Source of the DNA: UMGS1668 sp035447605
GTDB taxonomy: Bacteria > Bacillota > Clostridia > Oscillospirales > Ruminococcaceae
NCBI GenBank assembly: GCA_035447605.1
Contig: DAOTHJ010000001.1
Coordinates: 1-64,000 of the forward strand
Length of the DNA stretch: 64,000 nt
Reading direction: 5' to 3'
The notes beneath the pieces were generated by a model, which saw nothing but the letters and a program-made list of their open reading frames with translations, made no database searches and was not told where the DNA came from. Of the stretch, positions 1 through 7,116 are shown one piece after another. Every line of letters starts with the position of its first letter. The stretch's first letter is position 1. The position numbers were made by a program, and so were the translations under genes.

Positions 1-1306
1 TGACAAGCTCCACATCGGAGAGATAATACTGGCCAAGGGTATCGCCGGCTTTGCGGTTGATCTTGACATCGACTTCATCGTCGCCCTTGCCGACAGCAAC
101 TTTTTCAACCAGAGTCAGCTGATCGCCAACCAGCTCGTAGAGGAAGTAATCGCCGGCTTTGGCCGCATCTTCAATCTCGAAGGTGTAGGTGATGACGAAA
201 TCGGAATCCAGAACGTTGGTGGTGTCAAGGAAGTTCAGAGCGACAAGCTCCGCATCCTCATCAAGCGCCTGAACGGCATCATCAACATCGGTGTTGGAAA
301 GGAAGCAGATGGAGGACTGACCTTTGACGATCTTGCCGATCTCGACGACCAGATCATCGGCAGCCTCAACCATCAGGGTGGAGCCGACGATCTCAGCCCA
401 GCTGGATTTCTCGATCACATACGGAATCTCGCTGTACTGATCGTCCCAATCAAAATCGTTGTTCATGAAGGGGTCGACCGACCAGAAGAGCCAGTAAACG
501 TGAAACATTTCCGGGACGTCCTCATAGAAATCGGCGAAATCCTCGTCTTCCCATGCATTCTGATACAGGAACATCGGATTACCGTCGACAAGCTTCATCG
601 GCTCGTCCTCGTCGGCGTAGGTCGTGACGTCATCTTCGTCGACAGCCCACGGATAGACGCAGAACCAGTACTTCTCGGACTCCTGAACATAGTCGGCGCC
701 GGTGGTGTTCTCACGGAACTTCATCGTGAAGTAGTTATCCATGCTGACTTTCGTACCGGCGTAGGTCGGGAAGTCGAAATAGATGAAATACAGGTTGAGA
801 TGGAGTTCGCCGTCGATGGGGTGGAAATAAGCCCAATCGAAGTACTCCTCGGGGTCGTCGTCGTATCTAGGAACAATGTCTTCCAGATCAAAATCCTCGA
901 ACGGCCAGCTGGATTTGGTCTTGATGCCGGCGACCTCGTCAGAATCAGAACCTTCGCCATAGGTCAGGGATTTGACGTAATCGTCCAATTTATAGACGGT
1001 GACGTCGATCAGGCCCTTTTCGGACTCGACCTTGATGGAGCTCAGCGTTCCGCCCTCTGCTCCCTCAAAAAGATCGTTCGCAACCCCAGTGCCGTTGATC
1101 AGGGTGGCAAAATCGCCGAAATCATAGGGCAGAATCGCAACGTTCTCATTGTTGGCATCCCAGAACAAATTCACCCAGGTGAAGCCCCAATCCACTTTAG
1201 AGCTCTCCGCACCCGGCACGACCAACGTGATGCTCGCGGCGAAAGAAGTGACGCCCATCGCAAGAACCATGATCAAAGCAAGAACAAGAGCAAGTACTTT
1301 TTTCAT
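1..1306 (-). CDS. Secreted surface protein, array paralogue 1 (3' end cut by window)
   Basis: First of six tandem paralogues, reading leftwards out of the window, so the C-terminus is missing. The start is ATG at 1306 with GGAGGAG just upstream. The translation begins with a signal peptide (MKK, then a hydrophobic run to about residue 23). It continues with blocks shared by all paralogues: SSIKVESEKG, KTKSSWPF, PTYAG, FTLKFRENTTG-like (here FTMKFRENTTG), an ADEDEPM block, PYVIEK and NVLDSDFVITYTFEIEDAAKAG. The protein is strongly acidic. Between ADEDE and PYVIEK lies a paralogue-specific segment rich in Trp, Phe and Asp, most like that of paralogue 5. Function unknown. Anchoring through an NPNTG tail is inferred from the other copies because that part lies beyond the edge. 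Confidence 0.88.
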   Translation of the reverse strand, partial: MKKVLALVLALIMVLAMGVTSFAASITLVVPGAESSKVDWGFTWVNLFWDANNENVAILPYDFGDFATLINGTGVANDLFEGAEGGTLSSIKVESEKGLIDVTVYKLDDYVKSLTYGEGSDSDEVAGIKTKSSWPFEDFDLEDIVPRYDDDPEEYFDWAYFHPIDGELHLNLYFIYFDFPTYAGTKVSMDNYFTMKFRENTTGADYVQESEKYWFCVYPWAVDEDDVTTYADEDEPMKLVDGNPMFLYQNAWEDEDFADFYEDVPEMFHVYWLFWSVDPFMNNDFDWDDQYSEIPYVIEKSSWAEIVGSTLMVEAADDLVVEIGKIVKGQSSICFLSNTDVDDAVQALDEDAELVALNFLDTTNVLDSDFVITYTFEIEDAAKAGDYFLYELVGDQLTLVEKVAVGKGDDEVDVKINRKAGDTLGQYYLSDVELV

Positions 1307-1343
1307 ATTTTCTCCTCCAGTTTTTGTGTATTTGTCCAGAAAA

Positions 1344-1361
1344 ATATGCTCCCCACCACAT
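1344..1361 (-). promoter_or_regulatory. 5' leader hairpin of paralogue 1, loop GUGGGGAG
   Basis: In the transcript, AUGUG pairs with CAUAU (one G-U pair) around the 8-nt loop GUGGGGAG, about 10 nt from the predicted transcription start. The same element occurs in all six leaders. The loop is complementary, with one G-U pair, to the CUCUCCAC found in the array terminators. Confidence 0.65.
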
Positions 1362-1378
1362 TTTTCAAGCTTAATCAT

Positions 1379-1407
1379 AGTGTAACGCCGCTGTAACCCT
1401 TTGTCAA
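1379..1407 (-). promoter_or_regulatory. Promoter of paralogue 1 with embedded direct repeat
   Basis: TTGACA (1402-1407) and TACACT (1379-1384) are separated by exactly 17 bp on the minus strand. On the plus strand TGTAAC-N5-TGTAAC at 1381-1397 fills the spacer and overlaps the -10. The repeat matches the WalR-type consensus TGTWAH-N5-TGTWAH. Confidence 0.8.
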
Positions 1408-1573
1408 TTATTTTCACTGAAATTTTTGGCTTTTTTTACCTAAATTTATTCCAAAAGTTACAATACTCCGGTAAATATGACAGTTTTCACTTGCTGCGGA
1501 ACGAAACCGCCGCGGGTGGAGCCGCCGCGGGCGAGGCGTAGCCCCCTGCGCGGGCCCCCGGAAAAAGCGCGAC

Positions 1574-1606
1574 AAAAAACCGCCCGGGTGGAGAGTGCCC
1601 GGGCGG
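1574..1606 (-). terminator. Intrinsic terminator of paralogue 2 (CUCUCC-loop family)
   Basis: A 9-bp stem, CCGCCCGGG with CCCGGGCGG, closes the loop CACUCUCCA and is followed on the minus strand by six U residues. It is 63 nt past the stop codon of paralogue 2. The same hairpin and loop recur after paralogues 3 to 6. Confidence 0.9.
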
Positions 1607-1669
1607 CTTTGTTTTGCAGGTTTTGTAAAATATCCGCTCAAAAGAGCCGATGTACTTTTGAACCGTGAC

Positions 1670-3067
1670 TTATTTCTTCAAAGCAACCGCAGCAGCGGAA
1701 ACCAGAGAGATCACAGCCAGAGCAACCGCGACGCCGGCAACTTCGGAAGCACCGGTGTTCGGGTTCTCTTCATTATCAGCCGGAACCGTCTCGGTGACAA
1801 GCTCCACATCGGAGAGATAATACTGGCCAAGGGTATCGCCGGCTTTGCGCTTGATCTCGACGTCGACTTCATCGTCGCCCTTGCCGACAGCAATCTTCTC
1901 AACCAGGGTCAGCTCGTCGCCGACCAACTCATAGAGGAAGTAATCGCCGGCCTTGGCGGCATCTTCAATCTCGAAGGTGTAGCTAATGACGAAATCGGAA
2001 TCCAGAACGTTGGTGGTGTCGAAGAAGAGCAGGGCGGCAAGCTCGGCATCCTCATCGATGGCCTGAACGTCGTCGTCGACGTCGGTTTCGAAGTAGAAGT
2101 TGATGCCGGACTGGCCTTTGACGATCTTGCCGATCTCAACTTCGAGGTCGTCGTCAACGCCAACGATCAGCGTGGAACCGACAATCTCTTTCCAGGATTC
2201 TTTCTCGATGACATAAGGGGTCTCATCGGTGTCTTCGCTATCGAAGTACCAGATGCAGCCATCGGGGACGTCCTCATAGATGTCGTCAAGGAGATCATCC
2301 CACAGATCTTCGGTCAGCATGGAATGACCCCAAACAAGCTCCATGGCTTCATCCTCATCCGCGTAGGTATCGACATCCTCTTCATCTACTGCGAACGGAT
2401 AGACACAAATCCAAAATTTTTCGGAAGTCTGGACATAGTCGGCGCCGGTGGTGTTCTCGCGGAATTTCAGCGTGAAATAGTTATCGGTGCTGACTTTGGC
2501 GCCCGCATAGGTCGGAATTTTAATATAGATAAAGAACAGGTCAAGCGTGGCCTCGCCTCCATCCCAAGTAAAGGCTTCAGGATCGAAATAATCCGGAATC
2601 TCATCTTCGTCCTCGTCGACGGTCGGGACGAGATCCTCCAGATCAAAATCGTCGAACGGCCAGCTGGATTTGGTCTTGATGCCGACAACTTCATCTTCCT
2701 CAATGCCCGAAGTACCGTAGGCAAGGGATTTGACGTAATCGGCAAGTTTATAGGCCTTGACGTCCGCGATACCCTTTTGGGACTCGACCTTGATGGAGCT
2801 CAGGGTGTTCAGGGAAGGAACATCATCGTTGAACAGGTTTTCAAAGGCCTCCGTGCCGCTGATCAGCATGGCGATATCGCCACAGTCATACGGAGTAAAC
2901 AGAACGTTTTCGTTATTGACATCCCATACCTGGTCAAACCAAGTGAAATCCAGCGGTTCCGTCTCGGTATCGCCGCCCCAGACCGTGGTGATGCTGGCAG
3001 CAAAAGAGGTGACGCCCATCGCCAAAACCATGATCATAGCCAATACAACCGCAAATACTTTTTTCAT
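1670..3067 (-). CDS. Secreted surface protein, array paralogue 2
   Basis: A 465-residue acidic protein. ATG at 3067 is chosen because GGAGGAG lies directly upstream and because MKKVFAV aligns with the other copies; an in-frame ATG at 3145 would fall upstream of the leader hairpin. Order: signal peptide (about 1-23), conserved N-terminal region with SSIKVESQKG, KTKSSWPFDDFD, PTYAG and FTLKFRENTTG, a variable segment after ADEDEAMEL, PYVIEKESW, then the conserved C-terminal region ending QYYLSDVEL. A short spacer leads to ENPNTGASEVAG, a hydrophobic helix and terminal KK. The tail resembles a sortase sorting signal but ends in only two lysines. No enzymatic motif was recognised. Confidence 0.92.
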   Translation of the reverse strand: MKKVFAVVLAMIMVLAMGVTSFAASITTVWGGDTETEPLDFTWFDQVWDVNNENVLFTPYDCGDIAMLISGTEAFENLFNDDVPSLNTLSSIKVESQKGIADVKAYKLADYVKSLAYGTSGIEEDEVVGIKTKSSWPFDDFDLEDLVPTVDEDEDEIPDYFDPEAFTWDGGEATLDLFFIYIKIPTYAGAKVSTDNYFTLKFRENTTGADYVQTSEKFWICVYPFAVDEEDVDTYADEDEAMELVWGHSMLTEDLWDDLLDDIYEDVPDGCIWYFDSEDTDETPYVIEKESWKEIVGSTLIVGVDDDLEVEIGKIVKGQSGINFYFETDVDDDVQAIDEDAELAALLFFDTTNVLDSDFVISYTFEIEDAAKAGDYFLYELVGDELTLVEKIAVGKGDDEVDVEIKRKAGDTLGQYYLSDVELVTETVPADNEENPNTGASEVAGVAVALAVISLVSAAAVALKK

Positions 3068-3110
3068 GCTTGTCTCCTCCAATATTGTGTGTTTCAGAAA
3101 GATGTGAAAG

Positions 3111-3128
3111 ATGCGCTCCCCACCACAT
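3111..3128 (-). promoter_or_regulatory. 5' leader hairpin of paralogue 2, loop GUGGGGAG
   Basis: AUGUG pairs with CGCAU (one U-G pair) around GUGGGGAG. Compared with paralogue 3 (CACAU), the 3' arm has changed but the stem is kept through wobble pairing. Confidence 0.65.
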
Positions 3129-3145
3129 TTTTCAATTGCGTCCAT

Positions 3146-3174
3146 ATTGTAACATCATTGTAATTCATTGTCAA
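3146..3174 (-). promoter_or_regulatory. Promoter of paralogue 2 with embedded direct repeat
   Basis: TTGACA (3169-3174), 17 bp, TACAAT (3146-3151). TGTAAC-N5-TGTAAT lies on the plus strand at 3148-3164. Confidence 0.85.
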
Positions 3175-3335
3175 TAAATTTGAGCAAAAGATTCAAATAT
3201 TTTACAGAAATCCTTTTTTCCCCCTTTCGCATCCCCTTTTTCCCCTGCAAAAATCCGATAAAATGCCCTGTTAGCGGAAAAGAGCCCCTCCCTTTCCGGC
3301 ATCCGTACGGCCGCAGTCCGGTAAAAAAACACGAC

Positions 3336-3369
3336 AAAAAGCCGCCCGGGTGGAGAGTGCCCGGGCGGC
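3336..3369 (-). terminator. Intrinsic terminator of paralogue 3 (CUCUCC-loop family)
   Basis: Perfect 10-bp stem GCCGCCCGGG/CCCGGGCGGC, loop CACUCUCCA, then a U-run. It is 58 nt beyond the stop codon. Confidence 0.9.
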
Positions 3370-3427
3370 TTTTATCAGGTGTTAATTGTGTTGTTTCTGA
3401 AAGGAATCAGACTCGAAAGAGTCTAAC

Positions 3428-4735
3428 TTATTTCTTCAGAGAGACAGCAGCGGCAGAAACCAGGGAGATGACAGCCAGAGCAACGGCGACACCAGCAACT
3501 TCAGAAGCACCAGTGTTCGGGTTCTCTTCGGGCTCGCCCTCGGCGGCAGCAGCAGCAAGCTCAACATCGGAGAGGTAATACTGGCCAAGGGTCTCGCCGG
3601 CTTTACGCTCGATCTCGACATCGACTTCATCGTCGCCCTTGCCAACAGCAACTTTCTCAACCAGGGTCAGCTCGTCGCCAACCAGCTCATAGAGGAAGTA
3701 GTCGCCAGCTTTGGCAGCGTCTTCGATACCAAAGGTGTAGGTGATAACGAAATCAGAATCCAGAACGTTGGTGGTGTCAAGGAAGTTCAGAGCGGCAAGC
3801 TCGGCATCTTCGTTGATGGCCTGAACGTCGTCGTCGACATCGGTGTCGAAAAGGAAGTTAATGGCGGACTGGCCTTTGACGATCTTGCCGATCTCGACTT
3901 CGAGGTCATCGGCGACGCCAACGATCAGAGTGGAGCCAACGATTTCTTTCCAAGCATCCTTGTTGATGACATAAGGGGTCTCATCGCTTTCGACCTGCTC
4001 GAAAACATACCATTCCTGGGTAACGTCTTCATATTCATCGGCCATGATGTCTTCATAGACATCGTCGAGCATGAAGTAACCGTCGACAAGTTCCATGGCT
4101 TCGTCTTCATCGGCATAGGTCTCGACGTCGTCATCCTCAACAGCCCACGGAGAGACGCAGATCCAAACCTTCTCGGATTCGGTGACATAGTCGGCACCGG
4201 TGGTGTTCTCACGGAACTTCAGGGTGAAGTAGTTGTCGGTGCTGACTTTGGCGCCCGCATAGGTCGGGATGTCAAAATACAGGAAGAAGAGGTTCAGATC
4301 CGTATCAGCGCCAAGGTTCACGTAGCTGATTTCGTCAAGCAGATCCTGAATGTCGAAATCCTCAAACGGCCAGCTGGATTTGGTCTTAACAGTGGTTCCG
4401 TCGTTGGATTTGACATAATCGTCAAGGTTGTAAACGGTGACATCAACGATGCCCTTTTCGGACTCGACCTTGATGGAGCTCAGGGGCTCATCAGTGTCGA
4501 ACAGAATGTCAGCAACATCGTAACCGTCAATCAGAGTGCCGGCGTCGCCGACATCATACGGGACAAAGATAGCGGCTTCATTGTTGACATCCCATTCAGC
4601 GCTAAAATACTCGAACGGAAGTTCAGTGTCAGCAGTATCGCCATCAACAACGAAAGTGATTCCAGCGGCGAAAGAAGTGACGCCCAGAGCCAGAACCATG
4701 ATCAAAGAAAGCGCAAGAGCAATAACTTTTTTCAT
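3428..4735 (-). CDS. Secreted surface protein, array paralogue 3
   Basis: At 435 residues this is the shortest complete copy. ATG at 4735 follows a GGAGG site. It has the shared layout: signal peptide ending near SFAAG, SSIKVESEKG, KTKSSWPFEDFD, FTLKFRENTTG, ADEDEAMEL, a short variable segment (YFMLDDVYED to VESDETPYVI), EIVGSTLIVGVADDLEVEIG, NVLDSDFVITYTFGIEDAAKAG and QYYLSDVEL. An Ala/Glu/Pro spacer precedes ENPNTGASEVAG, a hydrophobic helix and KK. Its lower length comes mainly from a smaller variable segment and a missing stretch before KTKSSWPF. Likely exported and cell-envelope bound; binding target unknown. Confidence 0.92.
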   Translation of the reverse strand: MKKVIALALSLIMVLALGVTSFAAGITFVVDGDTADTELPFEYFSAEWDVNNEAAIFVPYDVGDAGTLIDGYDVADILFDTDEPLSSIKVESEKGIVDVTVYNLDDYVKSNDGTTVKTKSSWPFEDFDIQDLLDEISYVNLGADTDLNLFFLYFDIPTYAGAKVSTDNYFTLKFRENTTGADYVTESEKVWICVSPWAVEDDDVETYADEDEAMELVDGYFMLDDVYEDIMADEYEDVTQEWYVFEQVESDETPYVINKDAWKEIVGSTLIVGVADDLEVEIGKIVKGQSAINFLFDTDVDDDVQAINEDAELAALNFLDTTNVLDSDFVITYTFGIEDAAKAGDYFLYELVGDELTLVEKVAVGKGDDEVDVEIERKAGETLGQYYLSDVELAAAAAEGEPEENPNTGASEVAGVAVALAVISLVSAAAVSLKK

Positions 4736-4779
4736 TATTCAATTCCTCCATTAAAATTTGTGTGGTATGTGCCGGAAAG

Positions 4780-4797
4780 ATGTGCTCTCCACCACAT
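4780..4797 (-). promoter_or_regulatory. 5' leader hairpin of paralogue 3, loop GUGGAGAG
   Basis: Perfect 5-bp stem AUGUG/CACAU around GUGGAGAG. With the preceding stem G the sequence GGUGGAGAG is a 9-nt Watson-Crick complement of CUCUCCACC in this gene's own terminator. Confidence 0.7.
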
Positions 4798-4814
4798 TTC
4801 TCAAGTGCAGCCAT

Positions 4815-4843
4815 ATTGTAACATGGTTGTAACTCTTTGTCAA
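4815..4843 (-). promoter_or_regulatory. Promoter of paralogue 3 with embedded direct repeat
   Basis: TTGACA (4838-4843), 17 bp, TACAAT (4815-4820). Plus-strand TGTAAC-N5-TGTAAC at 4817-4833. Confidence 0.85.
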
Positions 4844-5034
4844 GAATTTTTGCAACTTTTTTGAAAGAATTTTTTCCGCTCTTTTCCTTTTTTCATTTTT
4901 CTTTCTGATTATAAGAAAGCATTCGTATTCTTTTCCCTGAAAGAGAAGCAAAAATTCGGTATTGCCCTATGTAAAACCGTCTTTTTATCCAAAATATTAT
5001 ATGCGTCCCCTCTTGAAAAAGACAAAATTGTAAC

Positions 5035-5067
5035 AAAAAACCGCCCGGGTGGAGAGTGCCCGGACGG
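5035..5067 (-). terminator. Intrinsic terminator of paralogue 4 (CUCUCC-loop family)
   Basis: CCGUCCGGG pairs with CCCGGGCGG (one U-G pair) around CACUCUCCA, followed by a six-U run. The U-G is an intermediate between the C-G of paralogues 2 and 3 and the U-A of paralogue 5. Confidence 0.9.
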
Positions 5068-5161
5068 CCTTATCAAATATCAGATATTTGGTTCCCGAGG
5101 AAAACCAGACGCGGAAAAGCGCTGCTCCCAACAGGCGTCGGCTTTCATGAGCCGGGAAAGG

Positions 5162-6574
5162 TTATTTTTTCAGGGTGACCGCAGCGGCGGAGACGAGGGA
5201 GATCACGGCCAGAGCAACCGCGACGCCGACAACCTCGGTGGCGCCGGTATTCGGGTTCGCTTCGGTCGTATCGGTATCGGTGGCGGTGCCGGTCTCGTCG
5301 GTGGTCGTGGCGGAGAGCTCCACGTCGGAGAGATAATACTGACCGAGCGTGTCGCCGGCTTCACGGCTGATTTCAACTTCGACTTCATCGTCGCCCTTGC
5401 CGACCGCAACGGTCTCGACCAGCGTCAGCTCGTCGCCGACCAGCTCATAGAGGTAATAATCGCCGGTAGCGGCCGCATCCTCGATTGGGAAGGTGTAGGT
5501 GATGACGAAATCGGAATCAAGAACGTTGGAGGTGTCGAGGAAGAGCAGGGCGGAAAGCTCGGCATCTTCGTCGAGATCCTGAACGTCGTCGTCGACATCC
5601 GTGTCATAGAGGAAGTTGATGGAAGTCTGGCCTTTGACGACCTTGCCGATCTCGACTTCAAGCTCGGCATCCTCATCGACGCCGACAATCAGCGTGGAAC
5701 CGACAATGTCGCTCCAAGAATCCTTCTCGATGACATACGGCGTATCATCTCCGTCGACATCCGCGGAATCAACGTACATGATATGGTAGCCATCATCCGG
5801 AACATCATCGTAGGTGCCGTCAAAGAGATCATCCAGGTAATCGTCGGTCAGCATGGACTCCCCGGCGACAAGCTCCATGGCTTCGTCTTCGTCTTCATAG
5901 TTCTCGACATCCTCTTCATCCACCGCGTACGGATAGATGCAGATCCAAACTTTCTCGGAGGTGTCGACATAGTTTTCACCGGTGGTGTTCTCACGGAACT
6001 TCAGGGTGAAATAGTTGTTGTAGCTGACTTTGGCACCCGCATAGGTCGGGATGTCAAAATAGATGAAGTACAGATCGATGCAGATATCGCCGTCTTCATC
6101 CAGATAGAAGTTATCCAGATTCTCCATGTCGACGAGATCTTCAAGATCAAAATCGTCGAAGGGCCAAGTGGATTTGGTCTTGATGGCGGTCACTTCGGTG
6201 ACATCCGTGCCGTCGTCCGTACCGGTGATGGATTTGACGTAATCGTCGAGTTTGTAGACGGTGACATCAACGACGCCGCTCTCAGACTCGACTTTGATGG
6301 AGCTCAAGGTATCGTTCACGGTACCGGTGGAATCAAAAAGCGCATAAAAAACGTCAGAGCCGTCAATCAGCGTGGCGGCGTCGCCGACATCATACGGGAC
6401 AAAGACGGCGTTTTCATTGTTGATATCCCAGTCGGCATCGAAATAGGTGAAACCCCAATCGTCATCCGCCGTGCTGGTGCCGAGATCAACCGTGGTCACG
6501 CTGGCGGCGAAAGAAGTGACGCCCATCGCCAGAACCATGACCAAAGAAAGCGCAAGAGCAAGAACTTTTTTCAT
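5162..6574 (-). CDS. Secreted surface protein, array paralogue 4
   Basis: A 470-residue protein. ATG at 6574 is preferred because MKKVLALALS aligns with the other copies and stands 11 nt from GGAGG; an in-frame ATG at 6583 sits only 2 nt from it. Conserved blocks are in the usual order (SSIKVESESG, KTKSTWPFDDFD, FTLKFRENTTG, DEDEAMEL, PYVIEKDSW, NVLDSDFVITYTF, QYYLSDVEL). The variable segment runs from ESMLTDDYLDD to DGDDTPYVI. The spacer before the tail is Thr/Asp-rich, typical of a wall-spanning stretch, then EANPNTGATEVVG, a hydrophobic helix and KK. Confidence 0.92.
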   Translation of the reverse strand: MKKVLALALSLVMVLAMGVTSFAASVTTVDLGTSTADDDWGFTYFDADWDINNENAVFVPYDVGDAATLIDGSDVFYALFDSTGTVNDTLSSIKVESESGVVDVTVYKLDDYVKSITGTDDGTDVTEVTAIKTKSTWPFDDFDLEDLVDMENLDNFYLDEDGDICIDLYFIYFDIPTYAGAKVSYNNYFTLKFRENTTGENYVDTSEKVWICIYPYAVDEEDVENYEDEDEAMELVAGESMLTDDYLDDLFDGTYDDVPDDGYHIMYVDSADVDGDDTPYVIEKDSWSDIVGSTLIVGVDEDAELEVEIGKVVKGQTSINFLYDTDVDDDVQDLDEDAELSALLFLDTSNVLDSDFVITYTFPIEDAAATGDYYLYELVGDELTLVETVAVGKGDDEVEVEISREAGDTLGQYYLSDVELSATTTDETGTATDTDTTEANPNTGATEVVGVAVALAVISLVSAAAVTLKK

Positions 6575-6626
6575 GTTTTTCATAACCTCCATTGTTATTT
6601 TTTGAGAAGGGACTCATGCCGGAAAG

Positions 6627-6644
6627 ATGTGCTCTCCAACACAT
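6627..6644 (-). promoter_or_regulatory. 5' leader hairpin of paralogue 4, loop UUGGAGAG
   Basis: Perfect AUGUG/CACAU stem. The first loop base is U instead of G, leaving seven consecutive pairs with CUCUCCA of the terminators. Confidence 0.6.
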
Positions 6645-6661
6645 TTCTCAAGTGCATGCAT

Positions 6662-6690
6662 ATTGTAATTTAGCTGTAATTTTCCGTCAA
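6662..6690 (-). promoter_or_regulatory. Promoter of paralogue 4 with embedded direct repeat
   Basis: TTGACG (6685-6690), 17 bp, TACAAT (6662-6667). Plus-strand TGTAAT-N5-TGTAAT at 6664-6680. Confidence 0.8.
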
Positions 6691-6903
6691 GTTTTTTGGA
6701 AACATTTTTTGGAAGCCCTCCTTTTTTCAAGTCCGACGGATCCCCTTTTCTTTTTGGAATATTATTCATATTTTTTAAGTATCCTGGCAATTATCCTATA
6801 AATATGCAGTAAAAATGGAATATTCAATCATTTAAAAATCCGTGTCTTCGGTGCATTTTCTTTTTTGAAAATGAGTTTCCCGGTTACGATTGACACAAAT
6901 CGG

Positions 6904-6953
6904 TCGCAAAAATGTATAAAATCAATCACAGAAATGCATAAAATGGTCACAAA
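6904..6953. repeat. Short direct repeat, about 22 bp, two and a half copies
   Basis: Two successive units share ATGNATAAAAT and a leading TCNCANAA; a third starts TCACAAAG. They lie between the promoter of paralogue 4 and the outermost hairpin after paralogue 5. Only this intergenic region has them. Role unknown; protein binding sites are one possibility. Confidence 0.45.
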
Positions 6954-6983
6954 GAATGCCCGGTCTGTCAGAACCGGGCATTC
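6954..6983 (-). terminator. Third hairpin after paralogue 5
   Basis: A perfect 11-bp inverted repeat GAATGCCCGGT/ACCGGGCATTC with an 8-nt loop. Only three U residues follow on the minus strand, so termination would be weak. Confidence 0.4.
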
Positions 6984-7009
6984 CTTGGATGCCTGTGCTT
7001 TTTTGGAAG

Positions 7010-7032
7010 AAAAAATGCCCGCCGGAACGGGC
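7010..7032 (-). terminator. Second terminator after paralogue 5
   Basis: GCCCG/CGGGC stem, 6-nt loop, then A and a six-U run on the minus strand. It backs up the main terminator 20 nt upstream in the transcript. Confidence 0.6.
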
Positions 7033-7050
7033 GCTCCTCTTTCACCCCAC

Positions 7051-7085
7051 AAAAAAGCCGTCCGGGTGGAGAGTGCCCGGACGGC
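7051..7085 (-). terminator. Main intrinsic terminator of paralogue 5 (CUCUCC-loop family)
   Basis: GCCGUCCGGG pairs perfectly with CCCGGACGGC around CACUCUCCA, then six U. Relative to the terminator of paralogue 3, a C-G pair has become U-A, a compensatory double change that keeps the stem. Confidence 0.9.
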
Positions 7086-7116
7086 TCTGTTTTTTTGGAT
7101 TCTGAGAAAAAACCGT

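Larger units (their letters stand above)
1307..1669. other. Intergenic region between paralogues 1 and 2
   Basis: No gene. It holds the leader hairpin and promoter of paralogue 1 and the terminator of paralogue 2. Between them lies AT-rich DNA, and a GC-rich tract near 1496-1562 that resembles one at 47566-47648. The middle of this spacer does not resemble the equivalent spacers elsewhere in the array. Confidence 0.7.
3068..3427. other. Intergenic region between paralogues 2 and 3
   Basis: No gene. Contains the leader hairpin and promoter of paralogue 2 (3111-3174) and the terminator of paralogue 3 (3336-3369). The roughly 160 bp between them show no feature I can name. Confidence 0.7.
4736..5161. 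other. Intergenic region between paralogues 3 and 4
   Basis: No gene. Leader hairpin and promoter of paralogue 3 at 4780-4843, terminator of paralogue 4 at 5035-5067. The 190 bp between are AT-rich without a recognisable element. Confidence 0.7.
6575..7116. other. Intergenic region between paralogues 4 and 5
   Basis: No gene in 542 bp. Contains the leader hairpin and promoter of paralogue 4, AT-rich DNA, a short direct repeat (6904-6953) and three successive minus-strand hairpins (7051, 7010 and 6954) downstream of paralogue 5. Confidence 0.7.

Noticed and set aside
6904..6953. Short repeats considered as a CRISPR array
   Set aside because: Only two and a half copies, no unique spacers, and no cas genes in the window.
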